From NCBI GenBank assembly GCA_016703665.1, contig JADJBS010000007.1, positions 1 to 64,000 of the forward strand: a stretch of DNA of 64,000 bases. The letters run 5' to 3'. The DNA is from Candidatus Defluviibacillus avedoerensis (GTDB lineage Bacteria; Pseudomonadota; Gammaproteobacteria; Burkholderiales; Burkholderiaceae_C). Made by a program: the position numbers and the translations under genes. Of this stretch, positions 9,556 to 18,391 are shown piece after piece. The notes beneath the pieces are model-generated. The model ran no database searches. It was not told where the DNA came from and worked only from the letters and a program-made list of their open reading frames with translations. The stretch's first letter is position 1, and each line of letters starts with the position of its first letter.

Positions 9556-10037
9556 GAACTACAGTGAAGTCGCCCGTCTCCCTCTTTGTCACAGATTGGC
9601 CAGAAGACCTTGTTGGGCAAGTTGTGGGTCAGTCCCCCTGGTTCTGTATTGATCAAGAAAGAATTAACGGCTTTGCGCGCAATACCAACGACTGGGACCA
9701 CATGCACGTAGATCCACATTGGTGCGAGAAAAACAGCCCATTCGGCAAGCCCATAGCGTTCGGCTTTCAAACGATGTCGATGCTGACCTATCTGCTCAAC
9801 GAAGCTGTGCCCCGCCCAGACGATCAGGCGTATGCCCTGAACTACGGCTTTGACCGATTACGCCTTTTGAACCCTGTGACTGTGGGCAGCGAGATCCGCT
9901 CCACGTTTGTGCTCAAAACTGTGGTTCGAAAAGACAGCAAGACCACGCTGAACACACTGGACACAACGGTCGAAATCAAAGGGCAAGTCAAGCCCGCCAT
10001 GGTGGCAGATTGGTTGATCATGATGGTGCGAAAATAG
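9552..10037 (+). CDS. MaoC-like (R)-specific enoyl-CoA hydratase/dehydratase
   Basis: A 161-residue single hot-dog domain. INGFARNTNDWDHMHVDP is the MaoC/NodN hydratase-2 motif with the catalytic Asp and His (D-W-D-H-M-H), and GFQTMSMLTYL lies in the following long helix. Relatives hydrate enoyl-CoA esters or dehydrate 3-hydroxyacyl-CoA. The start at 9552 overlaps the stop of the upstream receptor (ATGA), showing translational coupling. With an acyl-CoA ligase at the end of the same operon, a CoA-thioester pathway step is a reasonable inference. Confidence 0.85.
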   Translation: MRTTVKSPVSLFVTDWPEDLVGQVVGQSPWFCIDQERINGFARNTNDWDHMHVDPHWCEKNSPFGKPIAFGFQTMSMLTYLLNEAVPRPDDQAYALNYGFDRLRLLNPVTVGSEIRSTFVLKTVVRKDSKTTLNTLDTTVEIKGQVKPAMVADWLIMMVRK

Positions 10038-11016
10038 ATGAAAACCACAACACTTGCTGCCGTGCTGCTGACAGTGGGCGGCCTGCTCGGTCACAGCGTC
10101 CTGCATGCACAGGCATTCCCCTACTCGGCCGGTACGTTTGATCGTGCCCTTTCCTCCAGGTGGTCCAAACGATGTGATCTCTCGCGTGGTGGCAGACGGC
10201 ATGCGAGAGGCACTTGGACAACCCGTCGTCGTTGACAATCGGGCCGGTGCGGCTGGCACCATTGGCAGTGACGCTGGCGCAAAGTCCGCACCAGATGGCT
10301 ACACGCTGACGTTGGGCAGCACGAGCACCCATTCTTTGCCAACCGTGTTAGGGCAAAAGATTCCCTATGACCCCATGCGATCCTTTGCACCTGTTGGCTT
10401 AATCGGACTGTCACCAACTGTGCTCGCGGTATCCAGCAAGCTGCCCGTCAAGGACATTGGAGAATTCATCCACTACGCACGCAAGAACCCCGGGCGTCTC
10501 TCTTATGCCTCCTCGGGTGTCGGCTCCCTGGCCCACCTGGCGGGAGAGTCTTTCAAGCTGGAAACGCAAACCTTCATCGTGCACGTCCCTTACCGTGGCA
10601 CGGGTCAGGCCATGGCCGACCTGGTTGGTGGCCAGATCGACATGATGTTTGACGCAGTTGTCACAGCGAAGACTCAGGCAGATGCGGGCAAGATCAAGAT
10701 ACTGGCGTCTGGTGGACGCGCCCGTGCAGGTGGACTGGCAACGATTCCGACGCTGGACGAAAGCGGGCTGAAGAACTTCGACGCATCCCTTTGGCTTGGC
10801 CTTTTCGCGCCAGCTGGCACGCCCACAGACGTGCTGGACAAACTCAACGCTGCCCTCGGAAAGGCCTTGCGTGCACCGGCCATCGAGGAGCGTCTCCTTA
10901 AATTCGGCGTGACACCATCGCCCAGCCCGCGGGCCGATCTAGGAAAGTACATGCAGGATGTGGAAACCTATTGGCAAACCATTGTGAAGACGCGTGGCAT
11001 CAAGGCCAACGACTGA
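10038..11016 (+). CDS. Bug/TctC-type solute receptor (one frameshift near the start)
   Basis: The signal peptide MKTTTLAAVLLTVGGLLGHS is in one frame and the mature protein (TRPVRLIVPFPPGGPNDVIS to RGIKAND) in another. Removing one C from the CCCC run at 10118-10121 restores AQAFPTRPVRLIVPFPPGG, the expected processing region. I therefore treat this as a probable sequence error in an intact gene of about 325 codons. Bug receptors bind small organic acids or related solutes in the periplasm; no TctA or TctB membrane genes are nearby. It directly abuts the MaoC stop. Confidence 0.8.
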
Positions 11017-11018
11017 CC

Positions 11019-12596
11019 ATGGCGCGCGCACCGACGATTGCCTGCAATCTCGTTGCCACGTCGCAGCACCTTGCTGCGCAAGCCGGCCTGGATGCGCTGC
11101 GACGCGGTGGCAATGCCGTCGATGCGGCGCTGGCTACTGCCATTGCATTGACCGTGGTGGAACCCGTCAGCAACGGTGTCGGGGGCGACCTGTTTGCCAT
11201 CGTCTGGGACGGCCAGCAGGCGCATGGGCTGAATGCATCAGGTGCATCGCCTGCGGCCTGGAAGCCTGAACGCTTTGGCGCACTGCGCACCATGCCACTG
11301 AGCGGATGGGAGAGCGTGACGCTGCCCGGTGCTGTATCAGGGTGGGCCTCTCTCTCATCGCAATTTGGTGCCCTGCCCTTTGCTCAGCTTTTTGAGCTTG
11401 CGATTGACTATGCCCAAAATGGGTTTCCAGTCAGTCAGATCATTGCGGCCAAGTGGGCACGTGAACTGATTCGTCTCAAAGACGTGCCGGGATTCGCGAG
11501 CAGCTTTGCCACCGTCTTTGCGCCCCAGGGCCGTGCACCAAGGGTGGGTGAGTCGTTCTGTAATCCGGCCCTGGCCAGGTCACTCCGCCAGATCGCACAA
11601 AGTGGTGGCTCAGACTTTTACCAGGGAGATCTCGCTAAGGCCATTGCCCAGTCTGCAAAAGCCAATGGCGCAGCCCTGTCATTAGAAGATTTGCATGCGC
11701 ACCGGGCTGAGCCCATGCCGATTCTTCGCACCCCCTATCGCGGCTACGAGGTACTGGGTCTGCCCCCCAACACCCAAGGGCTGGTGACGTTGATCACACT
11801 GGCACTGCTCAACGACTGCAAACTGGCGCCCGATCAAGTCGAATCCCTTGCCTGGACGCACCTGCAGGTAGAGGCCATCAAGCTGGCCTTTGCACACGGC
11901 TATGCCACGCTGGGAAGTGATGCCGCTTCTGCGGCCGCACTGGCACCGTTAAATGACGCGGCAGTTCGCCAAGCCATGCGCGTGCGAATGGACCCAACGC
12001 GTGCACAAGACTTTGGCGGCGGCAAGCCGCCTTGGGGTGGTACGGTCTACGTGACCGCTGCCGACTCTGCCGGTCGCATGGTTTCATTGATCCAGTCAAC
12101 CTTCTTTGGGTTTGGCTCGGGCGTGATGGTGCCAGGCACAGGCATACACCTCAATGATCGGGGCGGCTGTTTCTCGCTTGAGGCGGGGCACCCCAACCAA
12201 GTAGCAGGAGGTAGGCGACCGCTGCAAACCATCATCCCAGGCATGGTGTTAAAGAACAGCCAGGCATGGGCCAGCTTAGGCGTCACCGGTGGACCAATAC
12301 AGCCGCAAGGCCAGGTGCAACTGCTCAGTCGCATGATCGACGGCGGCTGGGATGTGCAGCGCGCTGTCGATGCACCGCGGTGGAAAGTTGAGCATGCGCA
12401 TGGCACCGTTCAGCTCGACTTTGAATCCGGTATGTCACGCGAACTTGTCACAGGCATGCGTGCACTCGGTCACCGCGCCGACAAACCAGGACTGACCGGA
12501 CTCGACTTTGGCGGCGCCTTTGCCATAGCACGCAGTGGCGACGCTTGGGCAGGGGCCAGCGACCCACGTCGCGACGGCGCAGCGGTGGGATTCTGA
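11019..12596 (+). CDS. Gamma-glutamyltransferase-family Ntn hydrolase
   Basis: A 525-residue protein of the gamma-glutamyltranspeptidase family. The N-terminal half has GGNAVDAALATAIALTVVEP and SNGVGGDLFAIV, and the self-cleavage/nucleophile Thr is in PPWGGTVYVTAAD (residue about 345). Family members transfer or hydrolyse gamma-glutamyl groups, but this branch also contains acylases and amide hydrolases. No signal peptide is visible, so it is probably cytoplasmic, unlike classical periplasmic GGT. ATG 11019 is 2 bp after the Bug stop. In this operon it could deblock a gamma-glutamylated or amide intermediate; that is inference. Confidence 0.85.
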   Translation: MARAPTIACNLVATSQHLAAQAGLDALRRGGNAVDAALATAIALTVVEPVSNGVGGDLFAIVWDGQQAHGLNASGASPAAWKPERFGALRTMPLSGWESVTLPGAVSGWASLSSQFGALPFAQLFELAIDYAQNGFPVSQIIAAKWARELIRLKDVPGFASSFATVFAPQGRAPRVGESFCNPALARSLRQIAQSGGSDFYQGDLAKAIAQSAKANGAALSLEDLHAHRAEPMPILRTPYRGYEVLGLPPNTQGLVTLITLALLNDCKLAPDQVESLAWTHLQVEAIKLAFAHGYATLGSDAASAAALAPLNDAAVRQAMRVRMDPTRAQDFGGGKPPWGGTVYVTAADSAGRMVSLIQSTFFGFGSGVMVPGTGIHLNDRGGCFSLEAGHPNQVAGGRRPLQTIIPGMVLKNSQAWASLGVTGGPIQPQGQVQLLSRMIDGGWDVQRAVDAPRWKVEHAHGTVQLDFESGMSRELVTGMRALGHRADKPGLTGLDFGGAFAIARSGDAWAGASDPRRDGAAVGF

Positions 12597-12612
12597 ACGT
12601 ATCAACTCAACC

Positions 12613-14241
12613 ATGGACCCGCTGAACACACCTAACCCTCTCATCGACTGCGCCCGCAACCTGGCACCAGCGCTGCAGCGCATCGACGACTATTTGACCT
12701 ACTGGGCACTGAAAACACCCGGAGCCGATGCTGCTATTGAAGGCGAGCAGTGCCTGACTTACGATGAGCTGCAGCAAAGGGTTCGCGCGGCAGCGATGCA
12801 CCTGCAGGCCTTTGGCCTAAAGGATGGTGATGTGATGGCCGTGTTGGCCCCCCCATCAATTGACTTCTTCGTGCTTTATCTCGCGGGTCATCGCCTAGGT
12901 GCCATTTGGCTCGGGCTCAATCCCAAATACACACTACACGAACTCACGCAGGTGCTGTTGGATGCAAAACCTTCGCTCATACTCGCGCGACCAGTGATTG
13001 GCGACCGCCATTACAAACAAGATCTGCACGCCTTAGCCGATTTGCAAGCGCTGGCCACCAGCCAATTCGGCTGGATCGGCCATCAAGTGCCTGAGTCGAT
13101 CATTCCGTCATATTCAATAAACCCTCATCCCCCAGGTCAACCCCATGAGATACCGACACCAAAGAACTTGATTGCTGCCCTTGTCTATACGTCGGGCTCC
13201 ACCGGGCGACCCAAAGCTGCACGCCTGTCTCACCGCGCATTGATCCGCGGCGCGCTCATGCGCTCCAAGGTATGGCATGTGAGCCCATTTCGCACCATTA
13301 ACAACGTGCCCATCAACCATGTCGGTGGTCTCGGTGACTTGGCCTGCACCGCACTGGTCAGCGGTGGCGCGCAAGTATTTCTGGAAACTTTCACCGCTGT
13401 AGGTACTCTGAACGCCATTGCCCGCCACAAGTTGACTTACTGGTACCAAGCACCCACCATGTTCGAAATGTGCTTGGCAGAACCACAGGCTGCTCAAATG
13501 GACTGGTCACACCTGCAAGCCGCCATCTGGAGTGGTGGACGCGCATCAGAGCAGTTGATTGCCAAGCTTGCAAAAGTCGCCAGGCGCCTGGCCGTTGACT
13601 ATTCCATGACTGAGAGCGTTGGTGCCATCACACTGTCACCGCTTACCGATACGGTAGCAAGCCTTGGGCAAAGCGTGGGCTGGCCTGATCCAGAGCGGGG
13701 CCTGCGCATTGCAGACCCGCAAACTGCCACCCCTGTGCAACGAGGTGAGGTAGGCGAGGCCCAGATATTGGACCCGTGGATGTTCGATGGCTACCGCGAT
13801 ACATCTGCCTCCAACGACGTGCTCAGTGCAGATGGTTGGTTCAAAACTGGCGACTTGGTCACAGTCAATGAAGACGGATCCTGGCGGATCGTGGGGCGGT
13901 GCAAGGAAATGTTCAAGTCAGGCGGTTACAACGTCTACCCCCGCGAAGTGGAACAGGCCATCGAAACCTACCCTGGAGTTCGTGAAGCAGTTGTGGTTGA
14001 GGTACCAGATCCGCTTTATGGCGAAGTAGGTATGGCATTTGTCACGCTGGCTGGTGACGAAGTCAATGCGCAAAGCCTGACACACTATTGCCGACAACGC
14101 TTGGCCAACTACAAAGTCCCCAAGCGAATCGTGATCCTGCCTCAGTTGCCTATGCTGCCCATTGGCAAAGTGGACAAGGCGTCGCTGAGGCTTATGTCCA
14201 GCTCATTTGGAGCTCCTGCTGAGAGCAGCGATCGTTCGTGA
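12613..14241 (+). CDS. Acyl-CoA synthetase / AMP-dependent ligase
   Basis: A 542-residue member of the ANL superfamily. Motifs in order are LVYTSGSTGRPKAARLSH (P-loop, about residue 195), YSMTESVGAIT (A5), GWFKTGDLVTVNEDGSWRIV, then GRCKEMFKSGGYNVYPREVE (hinge), and IGKVDKASLR with the catalytic C-terminal Lys. It would activate a carboxylic acid to its CoA thioester. It starts 17 bp after the GGT gene and closes the operon. Together with the MaoC gene it implies a CoA-dependent degradation route. The acid is unknown; the large active-site region gives no reliable clue. Confidence 0.88.
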   Translation: MDPLNTPNPLIDCARNLAPALQRIDDYLTYWALKTPGADAAIEGEQCLTYDELQQRVRAAAMHLQAFGLKDGDVMAVLAPPSIDFFVLYLAGHRLGAIWLGLNPKYTLHELTQVLLDAKPSLILARPVIGDRHYKQDLHALADLQALATSQFGWIGHQVPESIIPSYSINPHPPGQPHEIPTPKNLIAALVYTSGSTGRPKAARLSHRALIRGALMRSKVWHVSPFRTINNVPINHVGGLGDLACTALVSGGAQVFLETFTAVGTLNAIARHKLTYWYQAPTMFEMCLAEPQAAQMDWSHLQAAIWSGGRASEQLIAKLAKVARRLAVDYSMTESVGAITLSPLTDTVASLGQSVGWPDPERGLRIADPQTATPVQRGEVGEAQILDPWMFDGYRDTSASNDVLSADGWFKTGDLVTVNEDGSWRIVGRCKEMFKSGGYNVYPREVEQAIETYPGVREAVVVEVPDPLYGEVGMAFVTLAGDEVNAQSLTHYCRQRLANYKVPKRIVILPQLPMLPIGKVDKASLRLMSSSFGAPAESSDRS

Positions 14242-14266
14242 CACCGCGCCGCATTTGATGACCCAG

Positions 14267-14290
14267 AAAAAAGCGCCTGCAGTGACAGGC
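14267..14290 (-). terminator. Possible intrinsic terminator (minus strand)
   Basis: Read on the minus strand, GCCTG-TCACTG-CAGGC forms a 5-bp stem followed by GC and six T residues. It lies about 180 bp beyond the stop of the minus-strand deiminase gene and would also prevent antisense readthrough into the ligase. The stem is short, so this is tentative. Confidence 0.4.
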
Positions 14291-14470
14291 ACAGATGGCG
14301 CTAAACCGGATAACCCTGGAGTGTTGAGAAAAGTGTCCCGGTGAGTGAATGCTAGGCCTCGAATGCTTTTGCAGTCGGCGAATAAGCAAGGCATTTACTC
14401 GCCAAATCTCTAAAGTGCAAAGTACACGGTGGTATGCCGCACGTCCCGCGTTGGCAGTGCGGCAACGTTT

Positions 14471-15598
14471 TCAAGCCCCAGCAATCGGCTGCTGTTGAGT
14501 GGTGCAGTGGATTCCGCCACCACCTGCTGCAATGGCATCGATGCGCATTTGCACCATGCGCCGCGCAGGGTACAGCCCCTGCAAGACGTCGTGCGCAAGA
14601 CGGTCGGCCGCCGCATCGCCAAAGGCCGGCAAAATAAGTCCGCCATTGCACAGGTAGTAGTTGATATAGCCAGCGGCGAAGCTCTCGCTGTCGAATCCTG
14701 GCGCGTTCGGTTTTGTCGGGACCGGGATCACAGTGATTGCCAGCGGACGCCCCTTAGCGTCTGTGCTTTGCCGAAGCACGTCGATATGGCGCTGGGTAAC
14801 CGCGCGCTCGCCATAAAAGTCTTGGGCGTCATGGCTGACAACTACCCGGCCCGAACCGGCGAAGCGGGCATAGAAGTCGGTGTGCGCATCGGTGATGTCA
14901 CCGCCAGCAGGGCCAGGCAGCCAAAGAATTTTGCTCAACCCCAATGTACTTTTTAGCGATTGCTCGGTAGCTGGCTTGGTAAGACCCGGATTGCGGTTTG
15001 CGTTCAAAACGCAACTCTCCTTGATGATGGCCGTTCCTTCGCCATCCACTTCCAAGCCACCGCCCTCTAGCACCAATGCGCTTCTGAAAGACCGGACGCC
15101 GATTCGGCTGGCAATCCAGGAGGCGACTCGGGCGTCGTTGCTGTGGGCTTGTTTACCACCCCAACCGTTGAAATTGAAATCGATGGCCTGGAGGGCACCA
15201 CCGCTTGATGGCCGCACGAATACCGGGCCGGTGTCCCGCAGCCACAGATCGTCCAAGGCCGCTGCCAACAACTGGATGTTTTTAGCATTGACAGCAGTCT
15301 GGAGCAGGCTTTCCGCGCGCGCCATGGCAGCAGGATTCACCAACATCGAGACAGGCTCAAATGCAGCCACCGCATCTGCAATGCGCATGAGGTCTTGCTG
15401 AACCAATCTCAGGTCACGGCCCCAAATGCCAGAACTGGAGGTAAAGCCCATCCAGGTGCGCTCATGCGCCTCGCCTTCGTCAGGCATACGAATATCTTGG
15501 CCGGGGCTTACGGCTGTCTGAGCTTCGCTGCTGCTACCGCAACCAGAGGCGTAGGCTGCAGCGGTAGTCAGGGCAATAGAGACTTTTCGACGATTCAT
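14471..15598 (-). CDS. Agmatine deiminase / peptidylarginine deiminase-family protein, exported
   Basis: A 375-residue protein of the PAD_porph/agmatine deiminase family. Conserved pieces are RMPDEGEAHERTWMGF, DDLWLRDTGPVFV, DFNFNGWGGK, LEGGGLEVDGEG and the catalytic Cys in GGGGIHCTTQQQP. Unlike cytoplasmic AguA it has an N-terminal extension (MNRRKVSIALTTAAAYASGC) that looks like a signal sequence with a lipobox-like ASGC, so it is probably a periplasmic lipoprotein. The reaction would be hydrolysis of a guanidino group to ureido plus ammonia. A GTG at 15604 with closer AAGGAA spacing is an alternative start. It is convergent with the operon ending at 14241. Confidence 0.8.
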   Translation of the reverse strand: MNRRKVSIALTTAAAYASGCGSSSEAQTAVSPGQDIRMPDEGEAHERTWMGFTSSSGIWGRDLRLVQQDLMRIADAVAAFEPVSMLVNPAAMARAESLLQTAVNAKNIQLLAAALDDLWLRDTGPVFVRPSSGGALQAIDFNFNGWGGKQAHSNDARVASWIASRIGVRSFRSALVLEGGGLEVDGEGTAIIKESCVLNANRNPGLTKPATEQSLKSTLGLSKILWLPGPAGGDITDAHTDFYARFAGSGRVVVSHDAQDFYGERAVTQRHIDVLRQSTDAKGRPLAITVIPVPTKPNAPGFDSESFAAGYINYYLCNGGLILPAFGDAAADRLAHDVLQGLYPARRMVQMRIDAIAAGGGGIHCTTQQQPIAGA

Positions 15599-15617
15599 GA
15601 GCACACCATTTCCTTGA

Positions 15618-15854
15618 GACTACCCTATCGCCGAAATCACCTCCGTTGAAGCTGTTGCTCCAAGTGATGTGCTGCTCTCTTTAATAGAACAGCATCAACT
15701 CAAGCAGGCCGATCTGCCCGAATTGGGTTCACAAGGCGTGGTGTCGGAATTGCTGTCAGGTAAACGGAAATTGAATTTGCGCCAAGTGCGGGCTTTGGCG
15801 GGGCGGTTTGGCGTGCCGGTCAATGCGTTTTTGACCGTTGAGCACCGTCATTGA
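15618..15854 (+). pseudogene. HigA-type antitoxin remnant (N-terminally truncated)
   Basis: The frame opens at 15618 with DYPIAEITSVEAVAPSD and continues into a clear helix-turn-helix, LKQADLPELGSQGVVSELLS then GKRKLNLRQVRALAGRFGV, matching the C-terminal two thirds of HigA-like antitoxins (COG5499). A full protein would be about 120-140 residues; only about 78 remain and there is no proper start with ribosome-binding site (GTG 15669 is the first candidate). No HigB toxin is visible next to it. It abuts the 5' end of the deiminase gene, suggesting a past rearrangement. Confidence 0.6.
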
Positions 15855-16138
15855 ACCCTACGGGCGTGGTCGGTACCACTTGTGGGCTGTATTGCCATTC
15901 TCTGGCGTAGCGCTTTGGGGTCGCGAGCCCCGGCTGGCACACCAGGATAGCCATTCTCCGGCCACGCTCGCGAACAGCGGCCTTGGTCTGCTTCGATTTC
16001 TTCGCGTATGCCACCACCATCACGCGTCACCCCATAAGCTCGCGCGAATCGGCCTGCGCCTGCCCACCCTGGTATGCCAGCCTTGTTGGGGTGGTTAACC
16101 ATAAGGCGAAAATCGGGAACTGTTTGAAAGGACGTGGA
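15855..16138. other. Intergenic stretch with no recognised gene
   Basis: Both strands were read. Short open frames exist (for example 15848-16102 on the minus strand), but none has recognisable composition, motifs or a convincing ribosome-binding site. I looked for a DUF4160 partner of the following DUF2442 gene and did not see one. This is probably decayed accessory DNA. Confidence 0.4.
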
Positions 16139-16390
16139 ATGACAAATTCGCCTACAGCTATTCGATTTGACGACGACACCTTGTGGGTCAGCTTGTCTGA
16201 TGGGCGCACCATCGCCGCACCATTAGTTTGGTTCCCACGCCTGCTAGACGCTACACCCGAACAGCGCGCGTTGGTTGAGCTGAGCAAAGGCGGCTTGCAT
16301 TGGGATGCACTAGACGAAGACATTTTGGTCGCAGGACTATTGGCTGGTCGACCAGATTTGTCACGGCGCTGGACACATTTGGCGAAATAA
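16139..16390 (+). CDS. DUF2442 family protein
   Basis: An 83-residue protein matching DUF2442: IRFDDDTLWVSLSDGRTIA, then APLVWFPRLLDATPEQR and the ending LHWDALDEDILVAGLLAGR. A strong ribosome-binding site (GAAAGGA) precedes ATG 16139. DUF2442 proteins are small, often paired with DUF4160 and found near toxin-antitoxin and mobile loci, but their function is not established. Here it stands alone between a HigA remnant and the DUF2779 gene, facing the latter. The context suggests an accessory island, not a housekeeping role. Confidence 0.8.
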   Translation: MTNSPTAIRFDDDTLWVSLSDGRTIAAPLVWFPRLLDATPEQRALVELSKGGLHWDALDEDILVAGLLAGRPDLSRRWTHLAK

Positions 16391-16461
16391 ATCGTTTCGT
16401 CGCAGCTAGGCATGTCGCGGTAACGTAGCGCAACCGCCGACATACGCACCGATATGGCCAT

Positions 16462-18391
16462 TCAATTCACCTGCAGAATCCAATGCTGCCAGGCCTGCAA
16501 GATCATCACCATGGCCAGTGTGTCCAACTCGCAGTAACGCAGCAGCGCCTTTTCGGTGACAAGGCGGTGAGCATCAGGCATGTCCTCAAACTGTAGGCAC
16601 AGATAGGCATTGGTCGCCGCACCACCTTGGTTGACGGCGGGAGTTTCTGCATTTGCTGTGACGGGCAACAGCAACTTGTATGGGTCGGTCACGCCCTCCT
16701 CTGTGCGACGCCACCAAAGCATGTCAGTGAAGTTGTGGCTAGGTATGCCACCGCCCTTTGCACTGCCATAGCAAGGCTGGCCGTAGGCGGCCTTCAAAAA
16801 ATCTGAACTGATCAAAACCGACGGCAGCACCTTCTTGATGGAGTTGCTGCCATGGGTGGACGGGTGAAAGTACCTGCGCCTGGCCACATCGGCCAAGTCC
16901 ACCATGGCGCGGGGGCCGCCCTTGGTGATGCTGTCGATAAAGTCAATCAACGCCGCCATGTCATCCGGCGGGGCTGCATCCTCTAGCAACTGAGTCTTGA
17001 TGGCGTTCAGAATAGAGTTTTCGTGGTGGCTCCAGCGCATCACCGTGCCTTGGTCGCCGATCAGCGCCGCCCGCAGTGCACGCACAAAAGCGTAGTTGGG
17101 GAACACGCCTGGCTCGGCCAGCAAAAACTCGTCCTGGTGGCGCACGCTGCCGTCACTTTCCAGCACGTGGTGCGAGAACTGAAACGCCACCTGCTCATAT
17201 GGCCTGCGCCCCTTGTGAAAGGGCAAGGCCACGGCGGCAGTTTCAAAGTCAATCAGGTGGTAGGGATAAGTCCAACCCGTCATTTCGTTGGCCAGGCCGT
17301 CGCGGTCCAGGTAAAAGCCGTCGTCTACGCACTCGGGTGGCAAGCCCCCTATTTGCAGCCACTGGCGCTGCGAGTTGCTCAGGCCGTCTGCCGCGTCCTT
17401 GATGCCCAGGTCATCCTGTTTCACGGACGTCGTTTCTTGCGCCCGGCATCAATCATTTTTGCTTGCCGCGAAAGTTCCAGATATCCAGCACCGTGCCACC
17501 GGCAAAGTCGTCCGCACCCCAGTGGTTGGCCTGCATCCAGCATTCATGAAAGCCGCTGCGCAGCGGCCCACCCAGGCTGGCCTTGAACTCGCACCCGCCG
17601 CAGTGCATGCCAATGGTGGGCGCGATGCGCTTGTCTTGCGCATAGGCTGCGGCCCAGTCTTTGGCCAGCGCGGGCAGCATGGCTTGCCCGCCGGGGTAGG
17701 CAATCTCGCCCGACAAAATCTCGTTGACTAAGTGGTCTACCGATATTTCGCAAAGCACCGCGTCTGCGTCGGTCAAGGCACGCGCCGCGGGATCGACCGT
17801 CACCTGCATTTGCCGCCCCTGGCGCTGCACCTTGAACAACTGGTTAAGCCCGTTCACCGTAGCAACCTTGCTCTTGTCCGGCATCATCAACGCTGCCGTC
17901 ACGGTGCACGCCGGGTGCGCCCGCTGCACCACATGCTTTTGGAAAGCCACATCCTGCAAATACGGCAACATGCCCGTCGATATGCTTTTGCGTGCGCTGC
18001 CAAAGTCGGGCTGGGTGGAATCAAAGGACTTGGCTTTGACCTCGATGATCTCGATCACATCGCCCCGCTTGACCAGCACATCCACCCGCACCAGGCAACC
18101 GTCCGCCGCAAAGGCCGGCTCATACAGCGTCACCGTGTCTTGCTGCATCCACTGCGTTGTTTGCGCCAGCGCATCGGCATTGTTTTTGGCCGTGACCTCG
18201 TGCCCGCCAGGGTGCATCAACTTGGCCAGCTCCCCCACCTGAAACCCACCATCCGCCAGCATGGCCATGAACTCGTTGTCGGCCATGGTGTTGGCGTAGT
18301 CGGGCTTGCCCGTGTAGTTGAGCTTGGTGGGGCAGGCGACGGCTAGTTTGAAGCGGGATTTGGTGAGGTATCTGATGACTAGCTCCCAACG
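16462..18391 (-). CDS. DUF2779 protein: Cas4-like nuclease plus RNase H-like exonuclease region (frame-broken)
   Basis: About 640 codons in two long open parts. The upstream part (18391-17453) reads GGFQVGELAKLMHPGG, VRVDVLVKRGDVIEIIEVKA (a PD-(D/E)XK-type D...ExK) and IGMHCGGCEFKA (a Cas4-like Cys pair). The downstream part (17424-16462) is DUF2779 proper, with YPYHLIDFETAAVALPF (DxE of a DnaQ/RNase H-like fold) and LLRYCELDTLAMV near the end. The two parts are separated by about 40 bp needing two one-base corrections (A run near 17456; near 17428). No ATG is in frame at the 5' end: the frame opens at 18391, overlapping the upstream stop, while ATG 18286 would drop the conserved RYLTKSRFKLAVACPTKLNY start. 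Function is unproven; nuclease activity is inferred. Confidence 0.65.

Noticed and set aside
15848..16102. Minus-strand open frame considered as a toxin or DUF4160 partner of DUF2442
   Set aside because: No DUF4160 or toxin motifs on either strand and no ribosome-binding site.
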